Shown here piece by piece: positions 16,913 through 24,933 of a stretch of DNA of 64,000 nucleotides. Numbering within the stretch: position 1 is the stretch's first letter; every line of letters begins with the position of its first letter. This DNA comes from Gammaproteobacteria bacterium (GTDB lineage Bacteria > Pseudomonadota > Gammaproteobacteria > Burkholderiales > Rhodocyclaceae). The position numbers and the translations under genes were made by a program. The stretch lies in NCBI GenBank assembly GCA_018825305.1, contig JAHJEO010000010.1, positions 173,285 to 237,284 of the forward strand, in the 5' to 3' direction. The notes under the pieces are model-generated. The model worked only from the letters and a program-made list of their open reading frames with translations. It searched no databases and was not told where the DNA came from.

Positions 16913-17943
16913 GAAACCTGTTGCTGATTGCCCTGCTGCCACTCGCCGTCGCCTGCGGCGACAAGGCGCCTGCCACCGCGGCGCCGACCGCGCCGAAGCT
17001 GGTGCGGACGGTGGTGGTGGGTGCCGCCGCGCTGGAGCAGTCGAATCGCTATAGCGGCGAAGTACGCGCGCGCTTCGAGTCCGCGCCGGGCTTTCGCGTT
17101 GGCGGCAAGATCGTCGAGCGCCTGGTCGATGCCGGCGCCCGGGTCAGGGCCGGCCAGCCGCTGGCCCGCCTCGACCCGACCGATGCCCGGCTGACGGCGG
17201 CGCAGGCCGAGGCCAGCCGCGCCCTGGCGGCGGCGGACCTCAAGCGTTCGCAGGATCTGAAGGCCAGGAACTTCATCAGTCAGGCCGGCCTCGATGCCAG
17301 GGAAACCGCCGCCAAGGCAGCCGAGGCGCAGGCGCAACTGGCGAAGAACCAGGCGGCCTACACTACCCTGACCGCCGATGCTGCCGGCGTCGTTGCCGCC
17401 GTTCTGGCCGAGCCGGGGCAGGTGGTGGCGCCGGGGCAGGCGGTGTTCCGCCTCGCCCGCGACGGCGAGCGCGAAGTGAGCATCGCCATTCCCGAGGGGC
17501 GCGTCGCCGCGCAAAAAGTCGGCGCTGGCGCCACGGTGGAATTGTGGGCGGGAGACAGTGGCAAGAGCTACCGCGGCGTATTGCGCGAACTGTCGCCGGT
17601 CGCCGATCCGGCTACCCGCACTTTTGCGGCGCGCGTGAGCATCGTCGATGCCGATGCGGCGGTTGCGCTTGGAATGACGGCCACAGTGAGCTTCGCCCGC
17701 GACGGCGGCGACAAGGTCGTCGTGCCGCTGGCGGCGATCCTGCAGCAGGGAAAGCAGGCAGCGGTGTGGGTGGTCGCCAGGGACAACACCGTGACGCAGC
17801 GCCCGGTCGATGTCGAGCGTTTCGGCGATAGCGGCGCGGTCCTGGGCGGTGGCTTGAATCCGGGCGAGCGCATCGTCGCCGCGGGCGCGCACAAGCTGAC
17901 GGCGGGCGAAACGGTGCGCATCGCCGAGGACAGCCGCAAATGA
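16909..17943 (+). CDS. RND efflux adaptor lipoprotein (second pair)
   Basis: A 344-aa membrane-fusion protein. Its signal peptide ends in a lipobox (PLAVAC, Cys16), so unlike the first adaptor it should be lipid-anchored. The mature part has the biotinyl-lipoyl half-motifs (GGKIVERLVDAGARVRAGQ and DAAGVVAAVLAEPGQVVAPGQ), a short alpha-hairpin with the recurrent RNFISQAGLDARE, and the beta-barrel ELSPVADPATRTFAARV. ATG 16909 overlaps the first permease stop (ATGA), and its own stop overlaps the second permease (ATGA). Confidence 0.9.
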   Translation: MRNLLLIALLPLAVACGDKAPATAAPTAPKLVRTVVVGAAALEQSNRYSGEVRARFESAPGFRVGGKIVERLVDAGARVRAGQPLARLDPTDARLTAAQAEASRALAAADLKRSQDLKARNFISQAGLDARETAAKAAEAQAQLAKNQAAYTTLTADAAGVVAAVLAEPGQVVAPGQAVFRLARDGEREVSIAIPEGRVAAQKVGAGATVELWAGDSGKSYRGVLRELSPVADPATRTFAARVSIVDADAAVALGMTATVSFARDGGDKVVVPLAAILQQGKQAAVWVVARDNTVTQRPVDVERFGDSGAVLGGGLNPGERIVAAGAHKLTAGETVRIAEDSRK

Positions 17944-20900
17944 GGGGCATCAACCTCTCCGAGTGGGCGCTCAAGCACCAGTCGATGGTGCTGTTCATGA
18001 TCATCGTGCTGCTGCTCGGCGGGGTGGTTTCCTACTTCCAGCTGGGGCGCGCCGAGGATCCGGATTTCACCTTCAAGGTCATGGTGGTTCGCACCCTGTG
18101 GCCGGGCGCGACGGCGAGCGAGGTCGAGGCCGAGCTCACCGAGCGCATCGAGAAGAAGCTGCAGGAGACGCCTTATGTCGACGTCCTTAAGTCGGCGTCA
18201 CGCGCCGGCGAGTCGCTGGTGTTCGTCATCCTCAAGGACTACACGCCGAAGCCCGACGTGCCGGAGTCGTGGCGCCAGGTGCGCAAGAAGCTCGACGACA
18301 TCCGCCACCAGCTGCCGGCGGGGGTGCAGGGGCCGTTCCCCAACGACGAGTTCGGCGATGTCTATGTCAACATCTACGCCCTGACCGGCGAAGGCTACGA
18401 CATGGGTCAGCTGCGGCGCGAGGCTGACCGCATGGCGCGCGAGCTGCGCGGCGTGGCCGACGTCAAGAAGGTGGACCTGCTCGGCGTGCAGGACGAGAAG
18501 ATATTTATCGAGGTGGCGCCGGCGCGACTGGCGGTGCTGGGCATCACGCCGGCGCAGGTGGCCGAGGCGCTGGCGAAGCAGAATGCGGTCGCGCCGGCCG
18601 GTTTCGTCGAGACCGAATCCGACCGGGTGCGCCTGCGCGTGACAGGCGGCTTTGATTCAGTCGAGCGTATTCGTGGTGCTGCCCTGGTCGTCGGCGGCCG
18701 CCACTTCCGCCTCGGCGACATCGCCGAGGTCAGGCGCGGCCTGGCCGATCCGCCCAACCCCCGGATGCGGGTGGCCGGCCGCGACGCCATCGGCCTCGCC
18801 GTGGTGATGGCCAAGGGGGGCAACGCCATCCAGCTGGGCGATGGCCTCGAAGCCAGGATCAAGCAGCTGGCGCAGGACTTGCCGGCCGGCATCGAGGTGA
18901 CGACGGTGGCGGACCAGCCGACCGTGGTGCGGGTGTCGCTCAAGCTTTTTGTGCAAAGCCTGGGCGAGGCGCTGATCATCGTGCTGGCGGTGAGCTTCCT
19001 CTCGCTCGGCCTGCGTACCGGCATGGTGGTGGCGCTGTCGATCCCGCTGGTGCTGGCGATGACCTTCCTGCTGATGAAGGCCTTCGGCATCGACCTGCAG
19101 CGCATTTCGCTGGGCGCGCTGGTGATCGCGCTGGGCCTGCTGGTCGATGACGCCATCATCGCTTCCGAGATGATGGTGGTGAAGATGGAGCAGGGCTGGG
19201 ACCGCTTCAAGGCCGCCACCTACGCCTACACCTCGACCGCCTTTCCCATGCTCACCGGTACGCTGATCACCGCGGCGGCCTTCACGCCGGTCGGCTTCGC
19301 CAAGTCGGGCGCCGGCGAATACACTTTTTCGATCTTCGCCGTCGTTACCATCGCGCTGCTGACGTCGTGGATCGTGGCGGTGGTGTTCACGCCCTACCTC
19401 GGCTACAAGCTGCTCGACGCCAAGGCGCTGCTCAAGTACGGCCAGGATCACCACGGCGACATCTACGACACGCCCTTTTACCGCCGCTTCCGCGCCCTGC
19501 TGGTGTGGTGCCTGCGTCACCGCTGGACCACCATCGCCCTCACCGTGGCGGCCTTCGTGCTGGCCATGGTGGCCTTCAACACCCTGGTGCAGAAGCAGTT
19601 CTTCCCCTCGTCGTCGCGGCCGGAAGTCATGGTCGAGCTGTGGCTGCCGCAGGGCGCCTCGCTCAAGGCCACCGAGCACGACGTCAAGCGCGTCGAGGCG
19701 TTGCTCAAGGACGACCCCGACATCGAGACCTGGTCGGCCTACATCGGCAATGGCGCGCCGCGCTTCTACCTGCCGCTCGACCAGCAGCTGTTCAACGACA
19801 ACTTCGGCCAGCTGGTGGTCATCGCCAAGGGCTTCAAGGAGCGCGAGGCGGTGAAGGATCGCCTGACGGCGGCGTTTGCCGCGCCCGACGGCTCGTGGAG
19901 CCACCTGCGCGCCCGCGTACTGAGGCTGGAGAACGGCCCGCCGGTCGGCTACCCGGTGGTGTTTCGCGTCATGGGCGAGGACTTCGGCACGCTGCGCCGC
20001 ATCGCCGGCGAAGTCGCGGCGGTGATGCGCACCAACGCCAACGTGCTCGATCCGCACCTCGACTGGAACGAGAAGGCCAAGGCCGTCAAGGTCGAGATCG
20101 ACCAGGACCGCGCCCGCGCCCTCGGCGTATCCAGCCAGGACGTCGCCCAGGTGCTGCAGGCGCACCAGGTTGGCGTGACGCTGACCCAGTTCCGCGAGCG
20201 CGACCAGCTCATCGACGTGGTGTGGCGCGCCGGCGGGGCGGACCGCGGCAGCCTCGACCGCCTCGCCGATCTTCCCGTGCCCGCGGGTGGCAAATGGGTG
20301 CCGCTGGCGCAGGTGGCGCGGCTCAAGCCGGTTCTGGAAGAAGGCGTCATCTGGCGCCGCGACCGGCTGCCCACCATCCAGGTGGTGGCCGACCTCGCCA
20401 ACAACCACGTCACCGGACCCACCGCGACGGCGCAGATCGATCCGCTGCTCGCGGACATCCGGGCGCAGCTGCCGCCCGGCTATCGCGTCGAGGTCGGCGG
20501 CACCGTCGAGGAGTCGGCCAAGAACGAGAACGCCATCAAGACCGTGGTGCCGCTGATGATCGTCGGCGTCATCACCCTGCTGATGATGCAGCTGCAGAGC
20601 ATGCGCCGCACCTTCATGGTGATGCTCACCGCGCCGCTCGGCCTGATCGGCGTGGCGCTGGCGCTGCTGGTGTTCCAGCAGCCCTTCGGCTTCGTCGCCA
20701 ACCTCGGCGTCATCGCGCTGATGGGGATGATCCTGCGCAACTCGGTGATCCTGGTCGACCAGATCGAGCAGGACGAGCAGTCCGGCAAGAGCACCTGGGA
20801 GGCGATCGTCGGTTCGGCGGTGCGCCGTTTCCGCCCCATCATGCTGACGGCGGCGGCGGCGGTGCTGGCGATGATTCCGCTGACGCGGCAGGTGTTCTGG

Positions 20901-21008
20901 GGGCCGATGGCGGTCGCCATCATGGGCGGCCTGGTCATCGCCACGGTGCTGACGCTGCTGTTCCTGCCGGCGCTGTATGCGGCCTGGTACAAGGTCAAGG
21001 AGGAGTAA
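17940..21008 (+). CDS. RND-family efflux permease (second pair)
   Basis: A 1022-aa RND pump, similar in layout to the first but only distantly related in sequence. Helix 4 carries LLVDDAIIASEMMVVKMEQG with both aspartates; the N-terminal FQLGRAEDPDFTFKVMVVRT and TPYVDVLKSASRAGES are characteristic of the subfamily paired with lipoprotein adaptors. All twelve helices are seen. A 40-bp gap follows, so this is the last tightly coupled gene of the pump operon. Tandem adaptor-permease pairs under one repressor suggest either two pumps or a mixed complex sharing the downstream TolC channel. Confidence 0.92.
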   Translation: MRGINLSEWALKHQSMVLFMIIVLLLGGVVSYFQLGRAEDPDFTFKVMVVRTLWPGATASEVEAELTERIEKKLQETPYVDVLKSASRAGESLVFVILKDYTPKPDVPESWRQVRKKLDDIRHQLPAGVQGPFPNDEFGDVYVNIYALTGEGYDMGQLRREADRMARELRGVADVKKVDLLGVQDEKIFIEVAPARLAVLGITPAQVAEALAKQNAVAPAGFVETESDRVRLRVTGGFDSVERIRGAALVVGGRHFRLGDIAEVRRGLADPPNPRMRVAGRDAIGLAVVMAKGGNAIQLGDGLEARIKQLAQDLPAGIEVTTVADQPTVVRVSLKLFVQSLGEALIIVLAVSFLSLGLRTGMVVALSIPLVLAMTFLLMKAFGIDLQRISLGALVIALGLLVDDAIIASEMMVVKMEQGWDRFKAATYAYTSTAFPMLTGTLITAAAFTPVGFAKSGAGEYTFSIFAVVTIALLTSWIVAVVFTPYLGYKLLDAKALLKYGQDHHGDIYDTPFYRRFRALLVWCLRHRWTTIALTVAAFVLAMVAFNTLVQKQFFPSSSRPEVMVELWLPQGASLKATEHDVKRVEALLKDDPDIETWSAYIGNGAPRFYLPLDQQLFNDNFGQLVVIAKGFKEREAVKDRLTAAFAAPDGSWSHLRARVLRLENGPPVGYPVVFRVMGEDFGTLRRIAGEVAAVMRTNANVLDPHLDWNEKAKAVKVEIDQDRARALGVSSQDVAQVLQAHQVGVTLTQFRERDQLIDVVWRAGGADRGSLDRLADLPVPAGGKWVPLAQVARLKPVLEEGVIWRRDRLPTIQVVADLANNHVTGPTATAQIDPLLADIRAQLPPGYRVEVGGTVEESAKNENAIKTVVPLMIVGVITLLMMQLQSMRRTFMVMLTAPLGLIGVALALLVFQQPFGFVANLGVIALMGMILRNSVILVDQIEQDEQSGKSTWEAIVGSAVRRFRPIMLTAAAAVLAMIPLTRQVFWGPMAVAIMGGLVIATVLTLLFLPALYAAWYKVKEE

Positions 21009-21047
21009 AATGTTGCGTCCCCACAATCCAACCCCATGTGTGCAGCC

Positions 21048-21713
21048 ATGAACCTCGAACAAGCCCGTTTCAACATGGTCGAGCAGCAGATCCGTACCTG
21101 GGAGGTGCTGGATCAGAAGGTGCTTGACCTGCTGCTTCTCGTCAAGCGCGAGGAGTTCGTGCCGGCCGCCTGGCGCAACCTGGCGTTCGCCGATGTCGAG
21201 ATTCCGCTCGAACCAGGAAAAAAGGCGGGCGCCACCATGTTCTCGCCCAAGATCGAGGCCCACGCGCTGCAGGCGCTGCAACTCAAGCCGCACGAGAAGG
21301 TGCTGGAGATCGGTTCGGGCTGCGGTTACATGGCGGCGCTGCTGGCGGCCCATGCCGACCACGTCTGGTCGCTGGAGATCGTGCCGGAACTGGCGGCGCT
21401 GGCGCGCGACAATATCGCCCGCTACGGCATCAGCAACGTCACGGTGGAAAGCGGCGACGGCCTGGCCGGGCTGCCGGCCCATGCGCCCTACGATGCGATC
21501 ATGGTGTCGGGTGCGCTGGCCAGCGTGCCGCAGGTCCTGCTCGACCAGCTCAAGGTCGGCGGCCGTCTCTTCGCCATCGTTGGCGAGGCGCCGGTGATGA
21601 CGGCGCTGGTGACGACCCGCGTCGCCGAAGACGGCTGGCGCAGCGTCAATCTTTTCGAGACCGTGGCCGAGCCGCTGGTCAATGCCCCGGCCGTCGACAA
21701 ATTCACCTTCTAG
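21048..21713 (+). CDS. protein-L-isoaspartate O-methyltransferase family protein
   Basis: This family methylates isoaspartyl residues in damaged proteins. The 221-aa product has the opening MNLEQARFNMVEQQIRTWEV usual for the beta-proteobacterial branch, the SAM site KVLEIGSGCGYMAALLA, and the second motif DAIMVSGALASVP. In classical Pcm this last motif is DRI-VTAA, so repair activity is less certain. I chose ATG 21048, where homologs begin, over ATG 21036. It belongs to the conserved pcm-rhodanese-tolC block. Confidence 0.8.
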   Translation: MNLEQARFNMVEQQIRTWEVLDQKVLDLLLLVKREEFVPAAWRNLAFADVEIPLEPGKKAGATMFSPKIEAHALQALQLKPHEKVLEIGSGCGYMAALLAAHADHVWSLEIVPELAALARDNIARYGISNVTVESGDGLAGLPAHAPYDAIMVSGALASVPQVLLDQLKVGGRLFAIVGEAPVMTALVTTRVAEDGWRSVNLFETVAEPLVNAPAVDKFTF

Positions 21714-21756
21714 CCATGTATAGAGCCGCCTCAAACATGGCAGAGTCCTCCAACCG

Positions 21757-21820
21757 GAGCCGCGCAGCGGCGAACAGCCGCCACCCCCGCCTGGGCGGGG
21801 GGCGGGGGGCGGGGGCCTAA
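21757..21820 (+). repeat. GC-rich hairpin plus G-run repeat, copy 2
   Basis: The second copy of the repeat at 1774-1844. It has GGAGC, hairpin CCGC-GCA-GCGG, CGAACAGCC, hairpin with arms CCCCCGCC and GGCGGGGG, then G runs, then TAA. It occupies most of the 111-bp gap between the pcm-like gene and the rhodanese gene and ends a few bases before the rhodanese ATG, so it forms the 5' leader of that gene. Confidence 0.75.
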
Positions 21821-21824
21821 GTCG

Positions 21825-22148
21825 ATGCAGCAGATTTCCGCACCCCAGCTCAAGGCCTGGCTCGACGACCCGCAACGCGACAAGCCCGTGCTGGTCGACG
21901 TGCGCCAGCCGTGGGAATTCGACGTCTGCCGCATCGACGGCGCCAAGCCGCTGCCGATGAGTGCCATCGCCGCGCGCTACATGGAGCTCGACCGCAACGC
22001 CGAAACCGTGGTGATCTGCCATCACGGCGCGCGCAGCTATCAGGTCTGCATGTTCCTGGAGCACCAGGGTTTCACCAAGGTCCATAACCTCTACGGCGGC
22101 GTTGCCGCCTGGGCACAGCAGGTCGATCCGGCCATGCCCACCTATTAG
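21825..22148 (+). CDS. single-domain rhodanese-like protein
   Basis: A 107-aa sulfurtransferase-fold protein. The active-site loop is VICHHGARSYQVCMFLE, with the catalytic Cys in CHHGAR, a six-residue loop as in true sulfurtransferases. DVRQPWEFDVCRIDGAKPLPM is the typical N-terminal motif. Its position between a Pcm-like gene and tolC is conserved in many beta-proteobacteria, though no functional link is known. The cellular sulfur acceptor cannot be told. Confidence 0.88.
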   Translation: MQQISAPQLKAWLDDPQRDKPVLVDVRQPWEFDVCRIDGAKPLPMSAIAARYMELDRNAETVVICHHGARSYQVCMFLEHQGFTKVHNLYGGVAAWAQQVDPAMPTY

Positions 22149-22172
22149 CGTTACCTCAGGAAAGATCACGCC

Positions 22173-23504
22173 ATGAAGAAGACCCTCGCGCTCATGATCG
22201 CCGCCGCCCTCGGCGCGGGATCGGCCCAGGCCAACGACTTGTTGACGGTCTACCGCGAGGCGGTGGCCCACGACGCGCAGTTTGCCGCCGCCCGGGCCAG
22301 CCAGGCCGCCGGCAAGGAGAAGGAGGCGCAGGGGCTGGCGGCCGTGCTGCCGACGATCGGGCTGACGGCCTACGCCAACCAGAACAACGTCGAGTTCAAG
22401 AGCCGCGCCGCCGGGGCCGCCACGGCCAGCCGCAACTATGACAGCAACGGCTGGACCGTGCAGCTGTCGCAGCCGCTGTTTCGCTGGCAGAACTTCATGC
22501 AGTACCGCCAGGGCGAGCTGGCCGCCGCCCAGGCCGGCGTGCAGTTCGGCGTGGCAAAGCAGGACCTGATCGTGCGCGTGGCGCAGGCCTACTTCGACCT
22601 GTTGCTGGCGCAGGAAGCCGTGACCACCGCTGCAGCGCAGAAGACGGCGATCGCCGAGCAGCTCGAGTCGGCCAAGCGCAACTTCGAGGTCGGCACGGCG
22701 ACCATCACCGACACCCATGAGGCGCAGGCGCGCTTCGACCTGGCGACGGCGCAGGAGCTTGCCGCCGAGAACGACCTGCTGGTCAAGCGCCAGGCGCTGC
22801 GTGCGGTCGCCGGCAAGGAGTACGCGGATCTCAAGTCCCTGCGGGCCGGCGTCAAGCTGGCATCGCCGCAGCCGGCTGACATCAACAAGTGGGTCGAGTC
22901 GGCCGAGCAGGGCGCGCTTGCCGTGCAGCTGGGCCAGCTGGGGCTGGAGATAGCTGACAAGGAAGTGGAAAAGCAGCGTGCCGGCCACTATCCGACGCTG
23001 GACCTGGTCGCCTCGCATTCGCGCAGCGGGCAAGGCGGTTCGATCGCATTGGGCGTCGCCGCACCTGGCAGCGATTCCGGCAGCAATGTCGTCGGTGTGC
23101 AGCTCGCCATTCCCATCTTCGCCGGCGGCGCAGTGTCCTCGCGGGACCGCGAGGCCGTGGCCCTGCGCGAGAAGGCGCTGGCCGATCTGGAGAATGCCCG
23201 TCGCCAGTCGGCGCTGGCGGCACGCCAGGCCTACCTCGGCGTCGCTTCCGGGCTGGCCCAGGTCGGTGCCTACGAGGCCGCGCTGGTGTCGTCGAAGTCG
23301 GCGCTGGAATCGAACAAGCTGGGCTATGAAGTCGGGGTGCGTATCAACATCGACGTGCTCAACGCCCAGACCCAAGTGTTCGATACCAAGCAGAAGCTCG
23401 CCGCGGCGCGCCTGACCACGCTGGCCAACCTGCTCAAGCTCAAGAGCACCGCTGCCACCCTGTCCGAAGAGGATTTGGCGGCGATCAACGCCCTGCTCGA
23501 ATAA
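22173..23504 (+). CDS. tolC: TolC family outer-membrane channel protein
   Basis: An outer-membrane efflux duct of 443 aa. A Sec signal peptide (MKKTLALMIAAALGAGSAQA) is followed by two outer-membrane efflux protein repeats with long coiled-coil segments. NDLLTVYREAVAHDAQFAAARA and FEVGTATITDTHEAQARFDLA in the first half correspond to LGYEVGVRINIDVLNAQTQVFDTK in the second. It is the natural outlet for the two RND systems upstream and could also serve type I secretion. Its last 20 bp overlap the end of waaA on the other strand, so no separate terminator fits between them. Confidence 0.92.
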   Translation: MKKTLALMIAAALGAGSAQANDLLTVYREAVAHDAQFAAARASQAAGKEKEAQGLAAVLPTIGLTAYANQNNVEFKSRAAGAATASRNYDSNGWTVQLSQPLFRWQNFMQYRQGELAAAQAGVQFGVAKQDLIVRVAQAYFDLLLAQEAVTTAAAQKTAIAEQLESAKRNFEVGTATITDTHEAQARFDLATAQELAAENDLLVKRQALRAVAGKEYADLKSLRAGVKLASPQPADINKWVESAEQGALAVQLGQLGLEIADKEVEKQRAGHYPTLDLVASHSRSGQGGSIALGVAAPGSDSGSNVVGVQLAIPIFAGGAVSSRDREAVALREKALADLENARRQSALAARQAYLGVASGLAQVGAYEAALVSSKSALESNKLGYEVGVRINIDVLNAQTQVFDTKQKLAAARLTTLANLLKLKSTAATLSEEDLAAINALLE

Positions 23505-24855
23505 GCTGCTCGACCAGCGCCATGGTGCGCTGCGTTGCGCCGCGATGGCGGGCGGCGAAGGCGAGTCCGGCATCGCGCATCGCCCGCCGCTGAGCTGCAT
23601 CGGCCAGCAACCGGCTTGCTGCCACCACGATTTCTTCCGCCGTGCCAAGCTGCTGCGCCGCGCCGCAGGCGATCGCATCCTGCGCCGCACCGGCGAAATT
23701 GTAGGTCGAGGGGCCGAGCAGCACCGGCGTGCCCACTGCGCAGGCCTCGATCAAATTCTGGCTGCCGAAGTCGAGCAGGCTGCCGCCGATGAAGGCGACA
23801 TCGGCTGAGGCGTAGTAGGCGAACATTTCGCCCATGCTGTCGCCGAGCCAGACTTGAGTGTCCGGGGCGACGGCTTCCCCGTCGGAACGCCGCTGCAGGC
23901 GCAGCCCGCGCGACTCGATCAGCGCCGCGACCTCGCCGAAGCGCTGCGGGTGGCGCGGCACGATCACCAGCAGGGCAGAATTCGCCGTGCCGCCATCCGC
24001 TACGGCGAGGAGAGCGTTTCTTGCTCGACCGCCTTGTAGCGCAGTTGCTTCACCAGCACGCCCCGCAGGAGGTACCCCTGGGGTGCCGACTTTTTCCATC
24101 CAGGCATCGAGTAGCAGCGTTTCCTCGCCCTCGCGCGTGCTGGCAGCGAGGCATACCGGCCGTTCGCCGCTGCGGGCACGGAATGCCCGGGCCAGTTCGA
24201 GCTGGGTGGCCGGCGGATCGATGTCGAACTTGACGTTGCCGAACACTTCGACCCGTGGCGCGCCCAGCACCCGCAGCCGCTCAGCGTCTGTCGTGTTTTG
24301 CGCGGCGATTGCCGCCAGGCCACCCAGTGCGCCGCGCGTCAGTGCGGGAAAGCGGGCGTAGCGCCGCGCCGACCTTGCCGACAGGCGCGCGTTGACCAGC
24401 GCCAGCGGCACGCTCCGCGCCCGGCAGGCAGCGATCAGGTTGGGCCAGAGTTCGGTTTCCATGATCAGCCCGAGCTGCGGCCGATAATGGTCGAGGAAGC
24501 GCCGCACCGCGAACGGGTAATCGTAGGGCAGGTAGATGCGCTCGATACCGTCGCTCGCCAAGCCAAACAATTCCTCCGACGTCTGGCGCCCGGTCGGCGT
24601 CATGTGGGTCAGCAGGATGCGATGATCGGGGTAGCGCCGCCGGATGGCAGCGACGAGCGGCTGTGCCGCGCGCGTTTCGCCGACCGAGACGGCGTGCAGC
24701 CAGATCGTCGGCGCTTGCGGCCGGCGGGAATGGAAGCCGAAGCGCTCTCCCCAGTGTTTCAGATATTCTGGTTGGCGCCGGCCGCGCCACAGCAGGTGCA
24801 GGACGACCCATGGCAGCAGCAGCCACAGCGCGACGGTGTAGGCGAAGCGGATCAT
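23485..24855 (-). CDS. waaA: 3-deoxy-D-manno-octulosonic acid transferase (Kdo transferase)
   Basis: WaaA (GT30) adds Kdo from CMP-Kdo to lipid IVA at the inner-membrane face, starting the LPS core. The 456-aa protein has an N-terminal anchor, the WLHAVSVGETRAAQPLV motif with catalytic Glu, NARLSARSARRYARFPAL, and the C-terminal GGSLLDFGSQNLIEACAVGTPVLLGP. The oddity is an in-frame insertion of about 38 residues in the middle (between LLDAWMEKVG and NSALLVIVPRHPQRF), which corresponds to a 113-bp repeat at 23983-24095. It lies in a surface loop between the two Rossmann lobes, so activity may survive. Start ATG 24855. Confidence 0.92.
   Translation of the reverse strand: MIRFAYTVALWLLLPWVVLHLLWRGRRQPEYLKHWGERFGFHSRRPQAPTIWLHAVSVGETRAAQPLVAAIRRRYPDHRILLTHMTPTGRQTSEELFGLASDGIERIYLPYDYPFAVRRFLDHYRPQLGLIMETELWPNLIAACRARSVPLALVNARLSARSARRYARFPALTRGALGGLAAIAAQNTTDAERLRVLGAPRVEVFGNVKFDIDPPATQLELARAFRARSGERPVCLAASTREGEETLLLDAWMEKVGTPGVPPAGRAGEATALQGGRARNALLAVADGGTANSALLVIVPRHPQRFGEVAALIESRGLRLQRRSDGEAVAPDTQVWLGDSMGEMFAYYASADVAFIGGSLLDFGSQNLIEACAVGTPVLLGPSTYNFAGAAQDAIACGAAQQLGTAEEIVVAASRLLADAAQRRAMRDAGLAFAARHRGATQRTMALVEQLIRAGR
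23983..24095 (-). repeat. long REP-related element inserted in frame in waaA
   Basis: On the minus strand the element begins AAAAAGTCGGC and ends GGCGGCACGGCG, the same two ends as the short REP-like copies elsewhere, but about 85 bp of extra sequence lie between them, including the palindrome ACCCCAGGGGTACC. The reading frame stays open through it. The short copies look like internally deleted forms of this longer unit, or the long form is a pair of the short ones. Confidence 0.65.
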
Positions 24856-24864
24856 GCTGCTGCC

Positions 24865-24930
24865 GGGCCGCCCCAAGGCAGCGTGCGCCCCCCGTGGGGG
24901 CAGCGAAGTCGAAGGCTGAGCGTGGGGGCC
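24865..24930 (-). repeat. beta-proteobacterial GGGGCGGCCC repeat, copy 1 (5' leader of waaA)
   Basis: The minus-strand reading runs from GCCCCCACGCTCAGCC through a 6-bp hairpin (GCCCCC and GGGGGC, 24887-24901) to CTTGGGGCGGCCC. It fills the waaC-waaA gap and ends about 10 bp from the waaA start codon. The same unit lies at 30886-30950, again just upstream of a gene and in the same orientation to it. Repeats with this consensus are common in Burkholderiales and Rhodocyclales genomes. Confidence 0.75.
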
Positions 24931-24933
24931 ATG

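Noticed and set aside
17513..17538. 18-base match to the REP-like repeat in the second RND adaptor gene
   Set aside because: It encodes QKVGAGATVEL at a position where the family normally has a similar KVG motif, and the second half of the repeat does not match; chance or convergence is more likely.
18657..23690. Minus-strand open frame of about 1677 codons across the RND permease, pcm, rhodanese and tolC genes
   Set aside because: It lies antisense to well-supported genes, is His/Arg/Gln-rich with no domain, and is a by-product of high GC3 codon use.
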